Assembly: GCA_002314605.1 (NCBI GenBank)
Contig: DCGO01000132.1
Span: 25,502 to 67,029, forward strand
Reading direction: 5' to 3'
Source: Lentisphaeria bacterium UBA1776
Lineage (GTDB): Bacteria; Verrucomicrobiota; Lentisphaeria; Victivallales; Victivallaceae
DNA length: 41,528 nt
Under the pieces are notes generated by a model. It saw only the letters and a program-made list of their open reading frames with translations, ran no database searches and was not told the origin of the DNA. Positions 24,071-31,757 of this stretch are shown here, in pieces. How positions within the stretch are numbered: the first letter of the stretch is position 1; every line of letters starts with the position of its first letter. Both the position numbers and the translations under genes were made by a program.

Positions 24071-24081
24071 GTTTCCTGCAA
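24053..24081 (-). promoter_or_regulatory. Promoter of the NagB-like operon
   Basis: Minus-strand TTGCAG, 17-base spacer ending in TGC, TATTTT. Both RNA polymerases would need the same 40 bases, so only one of the two directions can be bound at a time. Confidence 0.7.
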
Positions 24082-24128
24082 TACCTTTTTTGTTGCATTT
24101 ATACCCGTTTTGAAGAGAAAGGATTTTC

Positions 24129-24947
24129 ATGCGCAGAATCGTCAGTCGTCCGGATCCTTATATCATCCCCTCGGTGCCGCTGCCGATCCACGTCCGGTCC
24201 GCCGGCTACAACGAGGCCCGTCCTGGGTGGACCGAATCGGAGCCGCCGGAGGAAAAACCCTTTGTCCAGATCTTCTGGTGCATTCAGGGTACCGGGGAAT
24301 TCAAGATCGGGGAAAAAACCTTTCTGCTGCACCCGGATGAGGCCATCTACCGCCTGCCGGGGGAACTGCACTGCCACCGGGCGGCGGACCCGAAAGTCCC
24401 GTGGCACTACTGCTGGTTCACCTTTGACGGCCCGGGGGCCCGGGATTTTCTTCTTTCCTACGGCTATGAACAGCGTCCCTATCACTCCGGACCGTGCCCG
24501 TCGGCACTCTTTTCCGAACTGGAAAATCTGGTGGTGCGGCGGACCCTTTACGCCCAGCGACATGCCCTTTCTGTTGCAGCGGAGATCCTCGCTCTTTTCG
24601 GCTGCGATTCGGGCCGGATGGAGCATGACGTGATGCGGGAATTTCTGGATCTGGTGGAAAAACACTACCGGGAAAACACTTTTACCGTGGAGGACGCGGC
24701 GGCAATCCTCGGCATGCACCGGACCACTTTGTATCGGATCGTCGAAAAAGACCTTCTCTGCTCTCCCAAGCAGTATCTTCAGCATTTCCGGGTACAAAAG
24801 GCCCTGTCGCTCCTCCGGGAAACCTCCCGGAGTGTCAAGGAGATCGCATCAGATACCGGGTTCGGTAAAACGGACCGCTTCTGCGCCGCGATCCGCCGGA
24901 CTTCCGGTTTTACCCCGAAGCGCTACCGGGCGCTGGCTGCAGAATAA
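24129..24947 (+). CDS. AraC-family transcriptional regulator
   Basis: 272 residues: a cupin-like effector domain (GTGEFKIGEKTFLLHPDEA, then RLPGELHCH, about 50-90) and a C-terminal pair of helix-turn-helix motifs from about 175. FTVEDAAAILGMHRTTLYR is the first recognition segment, and SVKEIASDTGFGKTDRFC with TSGFTPKRYR the second, typical of AraC/XylS. It stands divergently from the NagB-like operon and ahead of fucI, so it probably senses a sugar or derivative and controls one or both. GAAAGGA lies ahead of the ATG. No clear repeated operator was found beyond the palindrome in the shared promoter. Confidence 0.92.
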   Translation: MRRIVSRPDPYIIPSVPLPIHVRSAGYNEARPGWTESEPPEEKPFVQIFWCIQGTGEFKIGEKTFLLHPDEAIYRLPGELHCHRAADPKVPWHYCWFTFDGPGARDFLLSYGYEQRPYHSGPCPSALFSELENLVVRRTLYAQRHALSVAAEILALFGCDSGRMEHDVMREFLDLVEKHYRENTFTVEDAAAILGMHRTTLYRIVEKDLLCSPKQYLQHFRVQKALSLLRETSRSVKEIASDTGFGKTDRFCAAIRRTSGFTPKRYRALAAE

Positions 24948-24982
24948 AGAAACTCCTCCTGCATTTATTTTTGCAAAAAAAC

Positions 24983-25010
24983 TTGCATTTCTTCAAGGAT
25001 GTGTTATAAT
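24983..25010 (+). promoter_or_regulatory. Promoter of fucI
   Basis: TTGCAT, 16-base spacer ending in TGT (extended -10), perfect TATAAT, 30 bases ahead of the ATG at 25040: the strongest -10 in the window. Confidence 0.8.
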
Positions 25011-25039
25011 GTTTCAAACCCAAAAAATGAGGTAATTTT

Positions 25040-26797
25040 ATGAACAAAGTCACTCCCCGTATCGGTATCCGCCCGACCATCGACGGCCGGCGCAAAGGCA
25101 TCCGCGAGAGTCTGGAGGTCCAGACCATGGCCATGGCCAAAGCGGCCGCAAAACTTCTTTCCACCCTCCGTTATCCGGACGGCCGACCTGTGGAGTGCGT
25201 CATTGCCGACACCACCATCGGCGGTGTGGCGGAAGCCGCCGCCTGCGAGGCGAAATTCAACGCTGCCAATGTCACCGCCACACTGACCGTCACTCCCTGC
25301 TGGTGCTACGGCGGCGAGACCATGGACATGAATCCCCTGACCCAGAAGGCGGTGTGGGGTTTCAACGGCACCGAGCGCCCCGGCGCGGTGTATCTGGCCA
25401 GCGTCCTGGCCACCCACAGCCAGAAGGGCATCCCCGCCTTCGGGATTTACGGTCATGACGTCAAGGACGCCAAAGACAGCAAAATTCCGGAGGATGTGGC
25501 CGAAAAGATCCTGCGTTTCGGCCGGGCCGCCGTGGCCGCCGGCTGGATGCGGGGAAAATCCTACATGTCTCTCGGCAACTGCGCCATGGGTATCGGCGGC
25601 GCCATGGTCAATCCGGATCTCTGGGAAGATTACCTCAACATGCGCTGTGAATACGTCTCCATGGTGGAGATCATCCGCCGTGTGAACGAAGGGATCTACG
25701 ACCAGAAGGAGTTCAAGAAAGCTCTGGCGTGGGCCAAAAAGAACTGCAAAATCGGTGCCGACATCTATAACGGCAAAAAAGGCCTGAGCAAAAAGGTCAC
25801 CGAAGAGAAATTTGAATACTGCGTCAAGATGGCCATGATCGGCCGGGATCTGATGCAGGGCAACCCGGTGCTGGCGAAAATGGGCTTTGTGGAGGAATCC
25901 TGCGGTCGCAACGCCATTGCCGGCGGCTTCCAGGGACAGCGCCAGTGGACCGATTTCATGCCCAACGGCGATTTCATGGAAGCGATCCTCTGCAGTTCCT
26001 TTGACTGGAACGGCACCCGGGAACCCATGGTTCTGGCTACGGAAAACGATTCTCTGAACGGTATGGCCATGCTCTTCGGCCACCTTCTGACCGGCATGGC
26101 CTCCGGCTTCTCCGACGTGCGGACCTACTGGAGCCCCGAGGCGGTGAAGCGGGTCACCGGGTACAAGATGAAGGATCCGGGGATCATCCACCTCATCAAC
26201 TCCGGTGCCACCACGCTGGACGCCACCGGCTGCTGCAAAGACGCCAAGGGCAAGCCCTGCATGAAGAATTTCGCCGACATCACCAAAGATGAGGTTCAGG
26301 CCTGTCTGGACGCCACCAAGTGGGTCCCGGCCAATCTCGGGTATTTCCGCGGCGGCGGGTTCTCCAGCAACTTCTACACCAAAGGCGGTATGCCCATCAC
26401 CATGAGCCGCATCAATATGATCAAGGGTCTGGGACCGGTGCTGCAGCTGGCGGAAGGATACACCACCGAGCTTCCCGCCAAAGCGCACGCCATCATCGAC
26501 AACCGTACCGATCCGGGCTGGCCCACCACCTACTTCGTGCCGAACCTGACCGGCAAGGGGGCCTTCAAGGATGTGTACAGCGTCATGGCCAACTGGGGCG
26601 CCAATCACGGGGCCTTCAACTACGGTCACATCGGCGCCGACCTGATCACACTGGCCTCCATGCTCCGCATTCCGGTCTGCATGCACAACGTGCCGGAAGA
26701 GGATATTTTCCGTCCGTCGGCCTGGGCCGCATTCGGCATGGATCCTGAGGGTGCGGATTACCGCGCCTGTGCCAACTTCGGGCCGCTCTACCGCTAA
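25040..26797 (+). CDS. fucI: L-fucose isomerase
   Basis: Mn-dependent cytosolic aldose-ketose isomerase that turns L-fucose into L-fuculose; also acts on D-arabinose. 585 residues, the usual length of about 590. The beginning RIGIRPTIDGRRKG is the family start. TVTPCWCYGGETMDM, FGIYGHDVKDAKD, ATENDSLNGMAMLFGHLLTG (first metal Glu), DVRTYWSPEAV (metal Asp) and MANWGANHGAFNYGHIGAD (metal His region) follow in the expected order. GAGG stands before the ATG. Fuculokinase and fuculose-phosphate aldolase are not in the window, so the rest of the pathway must lie elsewhere. Own promoter and terminator make it a single-gene unit; codon use is strongly C-ending, as in well-expressed genes. Confidence 0.97.
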   Translation: MNKVTPRIGIRPTIDGRRKGIRESLEVQTMAMAKAAAKLLSTLRYPDGRPVECVIADTTIGGVAEAAACEAKFNAANVTATLTVTPCWCYGGETMDMNPLTQKAVWGFNGTERPGAVYLASVLATHSQKGIPAFGIYGHDVKDAKDSKIPEDVAEKILRFGRAAVAAGWMRGKSYMSLGNCAMGIGGAMVNPDLWEDYLNMRCEYVSMVEIIRRVNEGIYDQKEFKKALAWAKKNCKIGADIYNGKKGLSKKVTEEKFEYCVKMAMIGRDLMQGNPVLAKMGFVEESCGRNAIAGGFQGQRQWTDFMPNGDFMEAILCSSFDWNGTREPMVLATENDSLNGMAMLFGHLLTGMASGFSDVRTYWSPEAVKRVTGYKMKDPGIIHLINSGATTLDATGCCKDAKGKPCMKNFADITKDEVQACLDATKWVPANLGYFRGGGFSSNFYTKGGMPITMSRINMIKGLGPVLQLAEGYTTELPAKAHAIIDNRTDPGWPTTYFVPNLTGKGAFKDVYSVMANWGANHGAFNYGHIGADLITLASMLRIPVCMHNVPEEDIFRPSAWAAFGMDPEGADYRACANFGPLYR

Positions 26798-26823
26798 GGA
26801 ACTGCGGTCTTCTGAAGTGAATG

Positions 26824-26854
26824 ACGGGCCTCCGCGTGCGGGGGCCCGTTTTTT
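26824..26854 (+). terminator. Rho-independent terminator of fucI
   Basis: ACGGGCCTCCGC, a two-base loop GT, then GCGGGGGCCCGT running into six T: a strong stem of about 12 pairs 27 bases after the fucI stop. Confidence 0.9.
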
Positions 26855-26871
26855 GATCTGTGGAAAGCGGA

Positions 26872-27639
26872 ATGGATATCGCTGAAAATGTCCGCCGGTT
26901 CAGAGAATACGCGGCGGGATTTACGGAAGGCCCTGCCGGATTCGGTTGTCGGCTGAAGCTGGATCACACCATGGATGTTCTTGCTGTCGCCCGGAGGATC
27001 ATGGCGGGGGAGGGGGTGACGGCTTCGGACCGGGTGCTGGCGGGAGAACTGGCGGCGCTGTATCATGATCTGGCCCGTTTCGAGCAGTTCAGAAAATTTC
27101 ATACCTTTCTGGACAGCCGTTCCTTTGACCACGGGAGCCGTTCAGCGGAGATGCTGGAGACCGGGACATGGCTGGAAGGTGCGGAAGAAAATCTGCGTCA
27201 GGAAGTCATTCAGGCGGTGCGGTTCCATAACAAGCGTGCTCTCCCCGGGGATCTCCCCCGGGCGTATCTCTTTACGGCAAAACTGGTGCGGGATGCGGAC
27301 AAAATTTCCATCTATCATGTGGTGCTGGAATTTTTGCGCCACCGGGACCGGTATGCCGGGGAAGACTTTGTGACGCTCGATCTGCCGGATATTCCGGTGG
27401 TCCATCACCATTTGCTGGAAGTGGTCCGCTCAGGCGGCTCCATATCCATGAAAGAGCTCTCCTGTGTCAATGATTTTCTTCTGAACCTCTTCTGCTGGGT
27501 CAACGACATCAATTTCACCACTTCCCGCAGGATCATTGCCGGAGAGGATATTTATCCGCAGATCCGGGAATTTCTGCCGCCGGATGCGGAGCTGGATGCG
27601 CTGATGCAGGAACTCCTGCGGAAGTTGACGGGAGACTGA
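26872..27639 (+). CDS. HD-domain phosphohydrolase
   Basis: 255 residues with the HD metal motif in order: KLDHTMDVL (H), YHDLARFEQF (HD), RFHNKR and DADKISIYHVV (final Asp). HD proteins hydrolyse phosphate esters of nucleotides or second messengers; the substrate here is unknown. ATG 26872 is taken over GTG 26860; GGAAAG precedes it. It begins just after the fucI terminator, so it probably has a promoter within that stretch, not resolved. The next gene follows after four bases. Confidence 0.85.
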   Translation: MDIAENVRRFREYAAGFTEGPAGFGCRLKLDHTMDVLAVARRIMAGEGVTASDRVLAGELAALYHDLARFEQFRKFHTFLDSRSFDHGSRSAEMLETGTWLEGAEENLRQEVIQAVRFHNKRALPGDLPRAYLFTAKLVRDADKISIYHVVLEFLRHRDRYAGEDFVTLDLPDIPVVHHHLLEVVRSGGSISMKELSCVNDFLLNLFCWVNDINFTTSRRIIAGEDIYPQIREFLPPDAELDALMQELLRKLTGD

Positions 27640-27643
27640 AAGG

Positions 27644-28549
27644 ATGTGGAAGATCTATCTTCGCACCGGGCTTCTTGGGGGAGCCTTCCTTGCCGGGATC
27701 CTGATTCCCCGGGCGGCATCTCTGGCCTCCATTGTCCCCGGTCTCATTATGGTGATGCTGACGGTCTCTTTTCTGAAGAGCGGCGTGTCGTGGAAGGAGA
27801 TCGCCCCCCTGCACGGGATTCTGCTGGCCGTCATGCCGGCACTTGCATTTGCCGTCTATTTTCTCCTGAAACTCTGCGGGGCGCCGCAGACTCTGGCGGA
27901 AGGGGGATTCTACATCGCCTTCACTCCCACGGCGGCGGCGGCTCCGGTCATCATGAGCATGCTGGATGGCAACGTGAAATTCGTGACCGCTTCCACGGTA
28001 CTCACCAATCTGGCGGCGGCGGTGTTTTTCCCGGTGATCCTGGTGGTCCTGAACGGGGCCTTTCACGGAGAGATTTTTTTTGACGCAGCGGGCCGCGTGG
28101 CGGAGATCGTCCTCCTGCCGGCGGCGGCGGCAGAAGTGATGCGGCGTTTCGTGCCGGACAAAGCGGAGTTTCTTGGCAGGAAACTCGGGAAATGCACCTT
28201 TTACCTTTGGACACTCACCCTCTTTCTTCTTTCCTCCAAAGCGGGGCTCTTTCTGCGGTCAAGTCAGGCGGGGTTCCGGCTGCCGGCGGCCATGGCGGTG
28301 CTGGCGGGGATCTTGTGCGCCATCCAGTTTCTTCTGGGATATGCGATCGGCCGGAGAGCCGGTCTGGGGCGGGAATGCAGTCAGTCCCTGGGACAGAAAA
28401 ACACCACGCTTTCCATTTATCTGGCCATGACCTACTCCTCCCCGGCATCGGCGCTGGGGCCGGTATTCTATATCTTTTTCCACAATTTCTGGAACGCCTG
28501 CCAGCTGCATTTTCACAGCCGGAAACAGGCGGCGGACAAGGAGGTCTGA
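27644..28549 (+). CDS. Bile acid:sodium symporter-like (BASS/SBF) transporter
   Basis: 301 residues with about nine hydrophobic segments. GFYIAFTPTAAAAPVIMSMLDGN matches the conserved sodium-site half and LGQKNTTLSIYLAMTY the GxxN signature of the SBF/BASS family. Members carry bile acids, pantothenate, pyruvate or other organic anions with Na+. Tightly placed after the HD gene (four bases) and two bases before the Sir2 gene, so the three form one operon. The substrate cannot be inferred. Confidence 0.85.
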   Translation: MWKIYLRTGLLGGAFLAGILIPRAASLASIVPGLIMVMLTVSFLKSGVSWKEIAPLHGILLAVMPALAFAVYFLLKLCGAPQTLAEGGFYIAFTPTAAAAPVIMSMLDGNVKFVTASTVLTNLAAAVFFPVILVVLNGAFHGEIFFDAAGRVAEIVLLPAAAAEVMRRFVPDKAEFLGRKLGKCTFYLWTLTLFLLSSKAGLFLRSSQAGFRLPAAMAVLAGILCAIQFLLGYAIGRRAGLGRECSQSLGQKNTTLSIYLAMTYSSPASALGPVFYIFFHNFWNACQLHFHSRKQAADKEV

Positions 28550-28551
28550 CT

Positions 28552-29304
28552 ATGGAGCCAAAAGAACTTGCACCTCTCATGAAACTTTTGGAAGAAGCGC
28601 AGAACTGCGCGGTCTTTACCGGCGCCGGGATTTCCACTTTGTCCGGCATCCGGGATTTCCGTGGTAAAAACGGCGTTTACAAGGAGCCCTGGCGGGGGAT
28701 GCCGGTGGAGGCGCTTCTCTCGCTGGATGTTTTTGAGCGGGATCCCTCGCTCTTTTACGGATGGGCCCGGGAATTTGTGTACAAACTCGACACCTTTCAG
28801 CCGGGCCCGGTCCACCGGGCGGTGGCAAAGCTGGAGGCCATGGGCCTTGTAAAAGAGGTCTTCACGCAGAATATCGACCTTCTCCACCAGCGGGCCGGAA
28901 GCAAAAATGTCCGGGAACTCCACGGAAGTCCGGCTCTGCACCATTGTTTGGACTGCTGGAAATCTTATACCTACAGCGAGATTGCTCCCCGGGTCATGGC
29001 CGGGGAAACCCCCGTATGCACCTGCGGGGGCTCCATCAAGCCGGACATTATTTTCTACGGCGAAAATCTCCGGGAAGATGTGCTTTTGCACGCACAGGAA
29101 TTCATGGAAAAGTGCGATCTCCTGCTCACATTGGGGAGCAGTCTGACGGTCTATCCGGCGGCGGGGCTCCCCGAGATTGTCTGCCGCCGCGGCGGGAAGC
29201 TGGTGATCGTGAACGACCAGCCCACGCAGTTCGACCGTTATGCGGTTCTCCGCTGCGCCGATCTGGGCAGTATCTTTACCGCGCTGGAGACCCTTCTCCA
29301 TTGA
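28552..29304 (+). CDS. cobB: Sir2-family NAD-dependent protein deacylase
   Basis: 250 residues with all sirtuin motifs: FTGAGIS (24-28), GIRDFRG (32-38), TQNID (105-109), the catalytic His in ELHGS (H124), a zinc site at C132, C135, C156 and C158, LGSSLTVYPAAGLP and VNDQPTQFD for NAD ribose. It removes acyl groups from lysines, using NAD and making nicotinamide. The ATG at 28552 has AAGGAGG lying within the end of the transporter gene. The tRNA-Leu promoter begins at its stop codon. Confidence 0.95.
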   Translation: MEPKELAPLMKLLEEAQNCAVFTGAGISTLSGIRDFRGKNGVYKEPWRGMPVEALLSLDVFERDPSLFYGWAREFVYKLDTFQPGPVHRAVAKLEAMGLVKEVFTQNIDLLHQRAGSKNVRELHGSPALHHCLDCWKSYTYSEIAPRVMAGETPVCTCGGSIKPDIIFYGENLREDVLLHAQEFMEKCDLLLTLGSSLTVYPAAGLPEIVCRRGGKLVIVNDQPTQFDRYAVLRCADLGSIFTALETLLH

Positions 29305-29328
29305 AAAAAACGGAAAACGTGATATATT
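29301..29328 (+). promoter_or_regulatory. Promoter of tRNA-Leu and the following operon
   Basis: TTGAAA, 16-base spacer ending in TGA, TATATT; its first bases overlap the Sir2 stop codon. The predicted start is about 14 bases before the tRNA. Confidence 0.7.
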
Positions 29329-29348
29329 CTCTTGGCTTATCGTGTTGG

Positions 29349-29433
29349 GCGCGGCTGGTGAAATTGGCAGACACGCAGGATTTAGGTTCCTGTATCGAAA
29401 GATGTACGGGTTCGACCCCCGTGCCGCGCACCA
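29349..29433 (+). tRNA. tRNA-Leu (anticodon UAG)
   Basis: 85 bases with encoded CCA. The acceptor stem GCGCGGC pairs with GCCGCGC (29423-29429). The anticodon arm CAGGA-TTTAGGT-TCCTG shows TAG in the loop, so it reads CUN leucine codons. There is a long variable arm (TATC GAAA GATG) as expected for a class II tRNA, and the T arm is ACGGG TTCGACC CCCGT. Confidence 0.97.
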
Positions 29434-29446
29434 GTTCGGGGAAAAA

Positions 29447-29462
29447 CCGGAAAATTTTCCGG
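29447..29462. other. 16-bp perfect palindrome between tRNA-Leu and the binding-protein gene
   Basis: CCGGAAAATTTTCCGG, a possible processing or regulator site 14 bases after the tRNA. There is no T run after it, so it should not end the transcript. Confidence 0.5.
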
Positions 29463-29483
29463 CATGACAAAAAAGGGTGCAAA

Positions 29484-30224
29484 ATGAAAAATCTGCTGAA
29501 AAGCGCGGCTGCCGTGCTGTGTTTGGTTCTGCCGCTTGCCGGATGCGGCAAAGCGGGAGGCAAAGTCCTGCATGTGGCCATTGAACGCAATTCTCCGCCA
29601 TTCTCATATGTGGAAGACGGCAAAGTGCGCGGGATTGACGCGGAACTTCTGAAAGAGATCGCTTTGCGGCTCAATTGCCGGCTTGAACTGCATCCCATGA
29701 ATTTCGGTGACATCATCCCCGCTGTGCAGAAGGGAAAATACCGGATCGGCGCCGGTTCCATCACCATTACGGAAGAACGCCGTAAAAAGGTGCTCTTTTC
29801 GCTGCCCTATGTGACTTCCGGCCAGGTGCTTGTGGTTCCCGTTGATTCTCCTGTCAAGCGGGCGGTGGATCTCGCGAATCCGAAATACAGGATCGGTGTT
29901 CAGCAGACTACGACGGGGGATCAGTATGCGGTTCGCAATCTGCATGAACCGGTGCGTTTCGAGAGTGTCAAACTGGCGATCGCGGCTTTGGCCGAAAAAA
30001 AGATCGAGGCGGTTATCTGCGATTCCCTGGAGGCGGAGGACCGGGTGAATGGAAACAGTATGCTGAAGATCCTGCCGATTCCTCTGACCTATGAAGAATA
30101 TGCCTTTATTTTTCCCCAGGGAGAGACAACACTGCAGAAGGCTTTTGACAAAGAGTTTCTTGCCATGCGGAAATCCGGACGCCTTCGGGAAATCGTGACC
30201 AAATACGAGGAACAGGGCGAATAA
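29484..30224 (+). CDS. Amino-acid-binding lipoprotein (SBP_bac_3)
   Basis: A signal peptide with lipobox LPLAGC gives a 246-residue lipid-anchored protein of the polar amino-acid binding family. VAIERNSPPFSYVEDGKVRG followed by IDAELLKEIA is the diagnostic N-terminal lobe; AGSITITEERRKKVLFSLPY and GVQQTTTGDQY line the ligand cleft. These proteins normally serve ABC importers, but the next gene is an NSS symporter and no ABC subunits are near. ATG 29484 is set by AGGG and the signal peptide. It follows the tRNA by 50 bases with no separate promoter seen, so the tRNA and this operon are probably transcribed together. Confidence 0.92.
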   Translation: MKNLLKSAAAVLCLVLPLAGCGKAGGKVLHVAIERNSPPFSYVEDGKVRGIDAELLKEIALRLNCRLELHPMNFGDIIPAVQKGKYRIGAGSITITEERRKKVLFSLPYVTSGQVLVVPVDSPVKRAVDLANPKYRIGVQQTTTGDQYAVRNLHEPVRFESVKLAIAALAEKKIEAVICDSLEAEDRVNGNSMLKILPIPLTYEEYAFIFPQGETTLQKAFDKEFLAMRKSGRLREIVTKYEEQGE

Positions 30225-30227
30225 TTC

Positions 30228-31652
30228 ATGCGGTCTCAGGAAGGATTCACCAGCCGGATCGGCTTTGTTCTGGCTGCCGCAGGCTCTGCCGTGGGGTTGG
30301 GCAATATCTGGCGCTTTCCCTATCTGGCGGCCAAATACGGCGGCGGGATCTTTCTTCTGACGTATTTCATACTGGTGCTTACTTTCGGCTACGCGCTGCT
30401 GATTTCGGAAAACTGCGTCGGACGCATGACCGGCAAAGGTCCCATCGGGGCCTTCCGGGAGCTGTGCGCCGGTCGCCGGGGATTTCTGGGATTTGTCCGC
30501 ATCGGCGGGTGGATCAATGCTCTGGTGCCCCTCATCATTGTCCCCTATTACTGTGTGATCGGCGGCTGGGTGGCCAAATACTGTTTTGCCATGGCGACCA
30601 CGCCGGTCGGCAAGTTTGCCGGAGATGCTGCCCGGCACCCGGTTCCGGCCGGCGCCCCGGTTTCCGCTTCTGCTGCATATTTTCAGAATTTCATCACTTC
30701 CACCTGGGAACCGATGATCTTTTTCCTCCTTTTCATGGTGATCCTGGTGGCGGTGGTGGCGCTGGGCGTGCAGAAGGGGGTGGAGCGCTCCAACAAGATC
30801 CTGATGCCGATCCTCTTCATCATGATCGTGGGCATCTGTGTTTACTGTGCCTTTCTGCCGAATTCCGGAGACGGGTTTGTCTATTACCTCAAGCCGGATC
30901 CGTCCAAATTCAGTTACATGACGGTGGTGGAGGCCATGGGGCAGCTCTTCTTTTCCCTCTCCATCGCCATGGGGATCATGATCACATACGGAGCCTACAT
31001 GCGCAAGGAAGACGATCTGGTTTCCAGTGTCAATCAGGTGGAATTTTTTGACACGCTGGCGGCATTTCTGGCGGGACTGATGATCATTCCGGCGGTGGTG
31101 GCCTTCGGCGGCAGGGAAGCGGCGGAAGCGGCGACGGTGGGGCTGGTTTTTGTGACCATGCCCCAGGTTTTCGCCTGTTTCCCCTGCGGGCAGTGGGTGG
31201 GGCTGGTTTTTTTTCTGCTGGTACTGTTTGCTGCGGCCACCAGCGCCATTTCGCTTCTGGAGACCAATGTCCACACCATCGGGCAGGAACTGCATCTTCC
31301 CCGGAAAAAGGCGATTTTCATCTGCGTTGCGGAGATCATCGGCATCGGCGTGATCACGGTACTGGGGTACAGTGTCTTTTCCCGGGTCCATCCGCTGGCA
31401 TTCATCGAGGCATACCGGGACAAGGACATCCTGGATTCCCTGGATTTCATCAGCAACAGTGTGATGATGCCCGTTGCGGCGATCTTCACGACGATCCTGG
31501 CGGTGGCGGTGGTGGGGCTGGAAAAGTTTTCGCAGGAGATCCGGCAGAATTCCCGGTGGCGGAGAGAGTTTCTTTTCCAGCTTTGCATGTGTGTTGTGGT
31601 GATCCCCTGCCTTCTGGTGGTGCTTCTGCGGGCTACCGGACTGCTGAAATAG
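30228..31652 (+). CDS. Neurotransmitter:sodium symporter (NSS) family transporter
   Basis: 474 residues, about 11-12 membrane segments. GFVLAAAGSAVGLGNIWRFP with YLAAKYGGG is the hallmark first helix (Na+ and amino-acid site) of the LeuT fold; LISENCVGRMTGKGP, GIMITYGAYM and the later segments keep the family layout. Bacterial members take up Leu, Tyr, Trp, Ala and similar amino acids with Na+. It starts four bases after the binding-protein stop. A binding lipoprotein next to an NSS carrier is unusual, since NSS carriers do not need one. Confidence 0.95.
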   Translation: MRSQEGFTSRIGFVLAAAGSAVGLGNIWRFPYLAAKYGGGIFLLTYFILVLTFGYALLISENCVGRMTGKGPIGAFRELCAGRRGFLGFVRIGGWINALVPLIIVPYYCVIGGWVAKYCFAMATTPVGKFAGDAARHPVPAGAPVSASAAYFQNFITSTWEPMIFFLLFMVILVAVVALGVQKGVERSNKILMPILFIMIVGICVYCAFLPNSGDGFVYYLKPDPSKFSYMTVVEAMGQLFFSLSIAMGIMITYGAYMRKEDDLVSSVNQVEFFDTLAAFLAGLMIIPAVVAFGGREAAEAATVGLVFVTMPQVFACFPCGQWVGLVFFLLVLFAAATSAISLLETNVHTIGQELHLPRKKAIFICVAEIIGIGVITVLGYSVFSRVHPLAFIEAYRDKDILDSLDFISNSVMMPVAAIFTTILAVAVVGLEKFSQEIRQNSRWRREFLFQLCMCVVVIPCLLVVLLRATGLLK

Positions 31653-31694
31653 GGCGGATTTCAAAAGTGTTTGGTGAAATGATCTGAAAAAGAT

Positions 31695-31723
31695 TTGCAT
31701 TATCGGAGAATACAGGTTATATT
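31695..31723 (+). promoter_or_regulatory. Promoter of the tandem binding protein and kinase genes
   Basis: TTGCAT, 17-base spacer, TATATT, placed in the 105-base gap after the symporter gene. Transcription would start about 28 bases before the ATG at 31758. Confidence 0.65.
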
Positions 31724-31757
31724 GCTTTGCGAACATTATGGAAGGATGTCGTCGAAA

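Noticed and set aside
25009..25035. Eight-codon leader peptide before fucI
   Set aside because: Its ATG overlaps the TATAAT -10 box, so it would not be in the transcript.
25004..26686. Minus-strand open frame of 560 codons
   Set aside because: Antisense to fucI, including its promoter; produced by the C-ending codon bias of fucI.
29349..29433. tRNA-Leu as an integration site for the downstream genes
   Set aside because: No integrase and no repeat of the tRNA 3' end was seen in the window; the genes downstream have ordinary composition.
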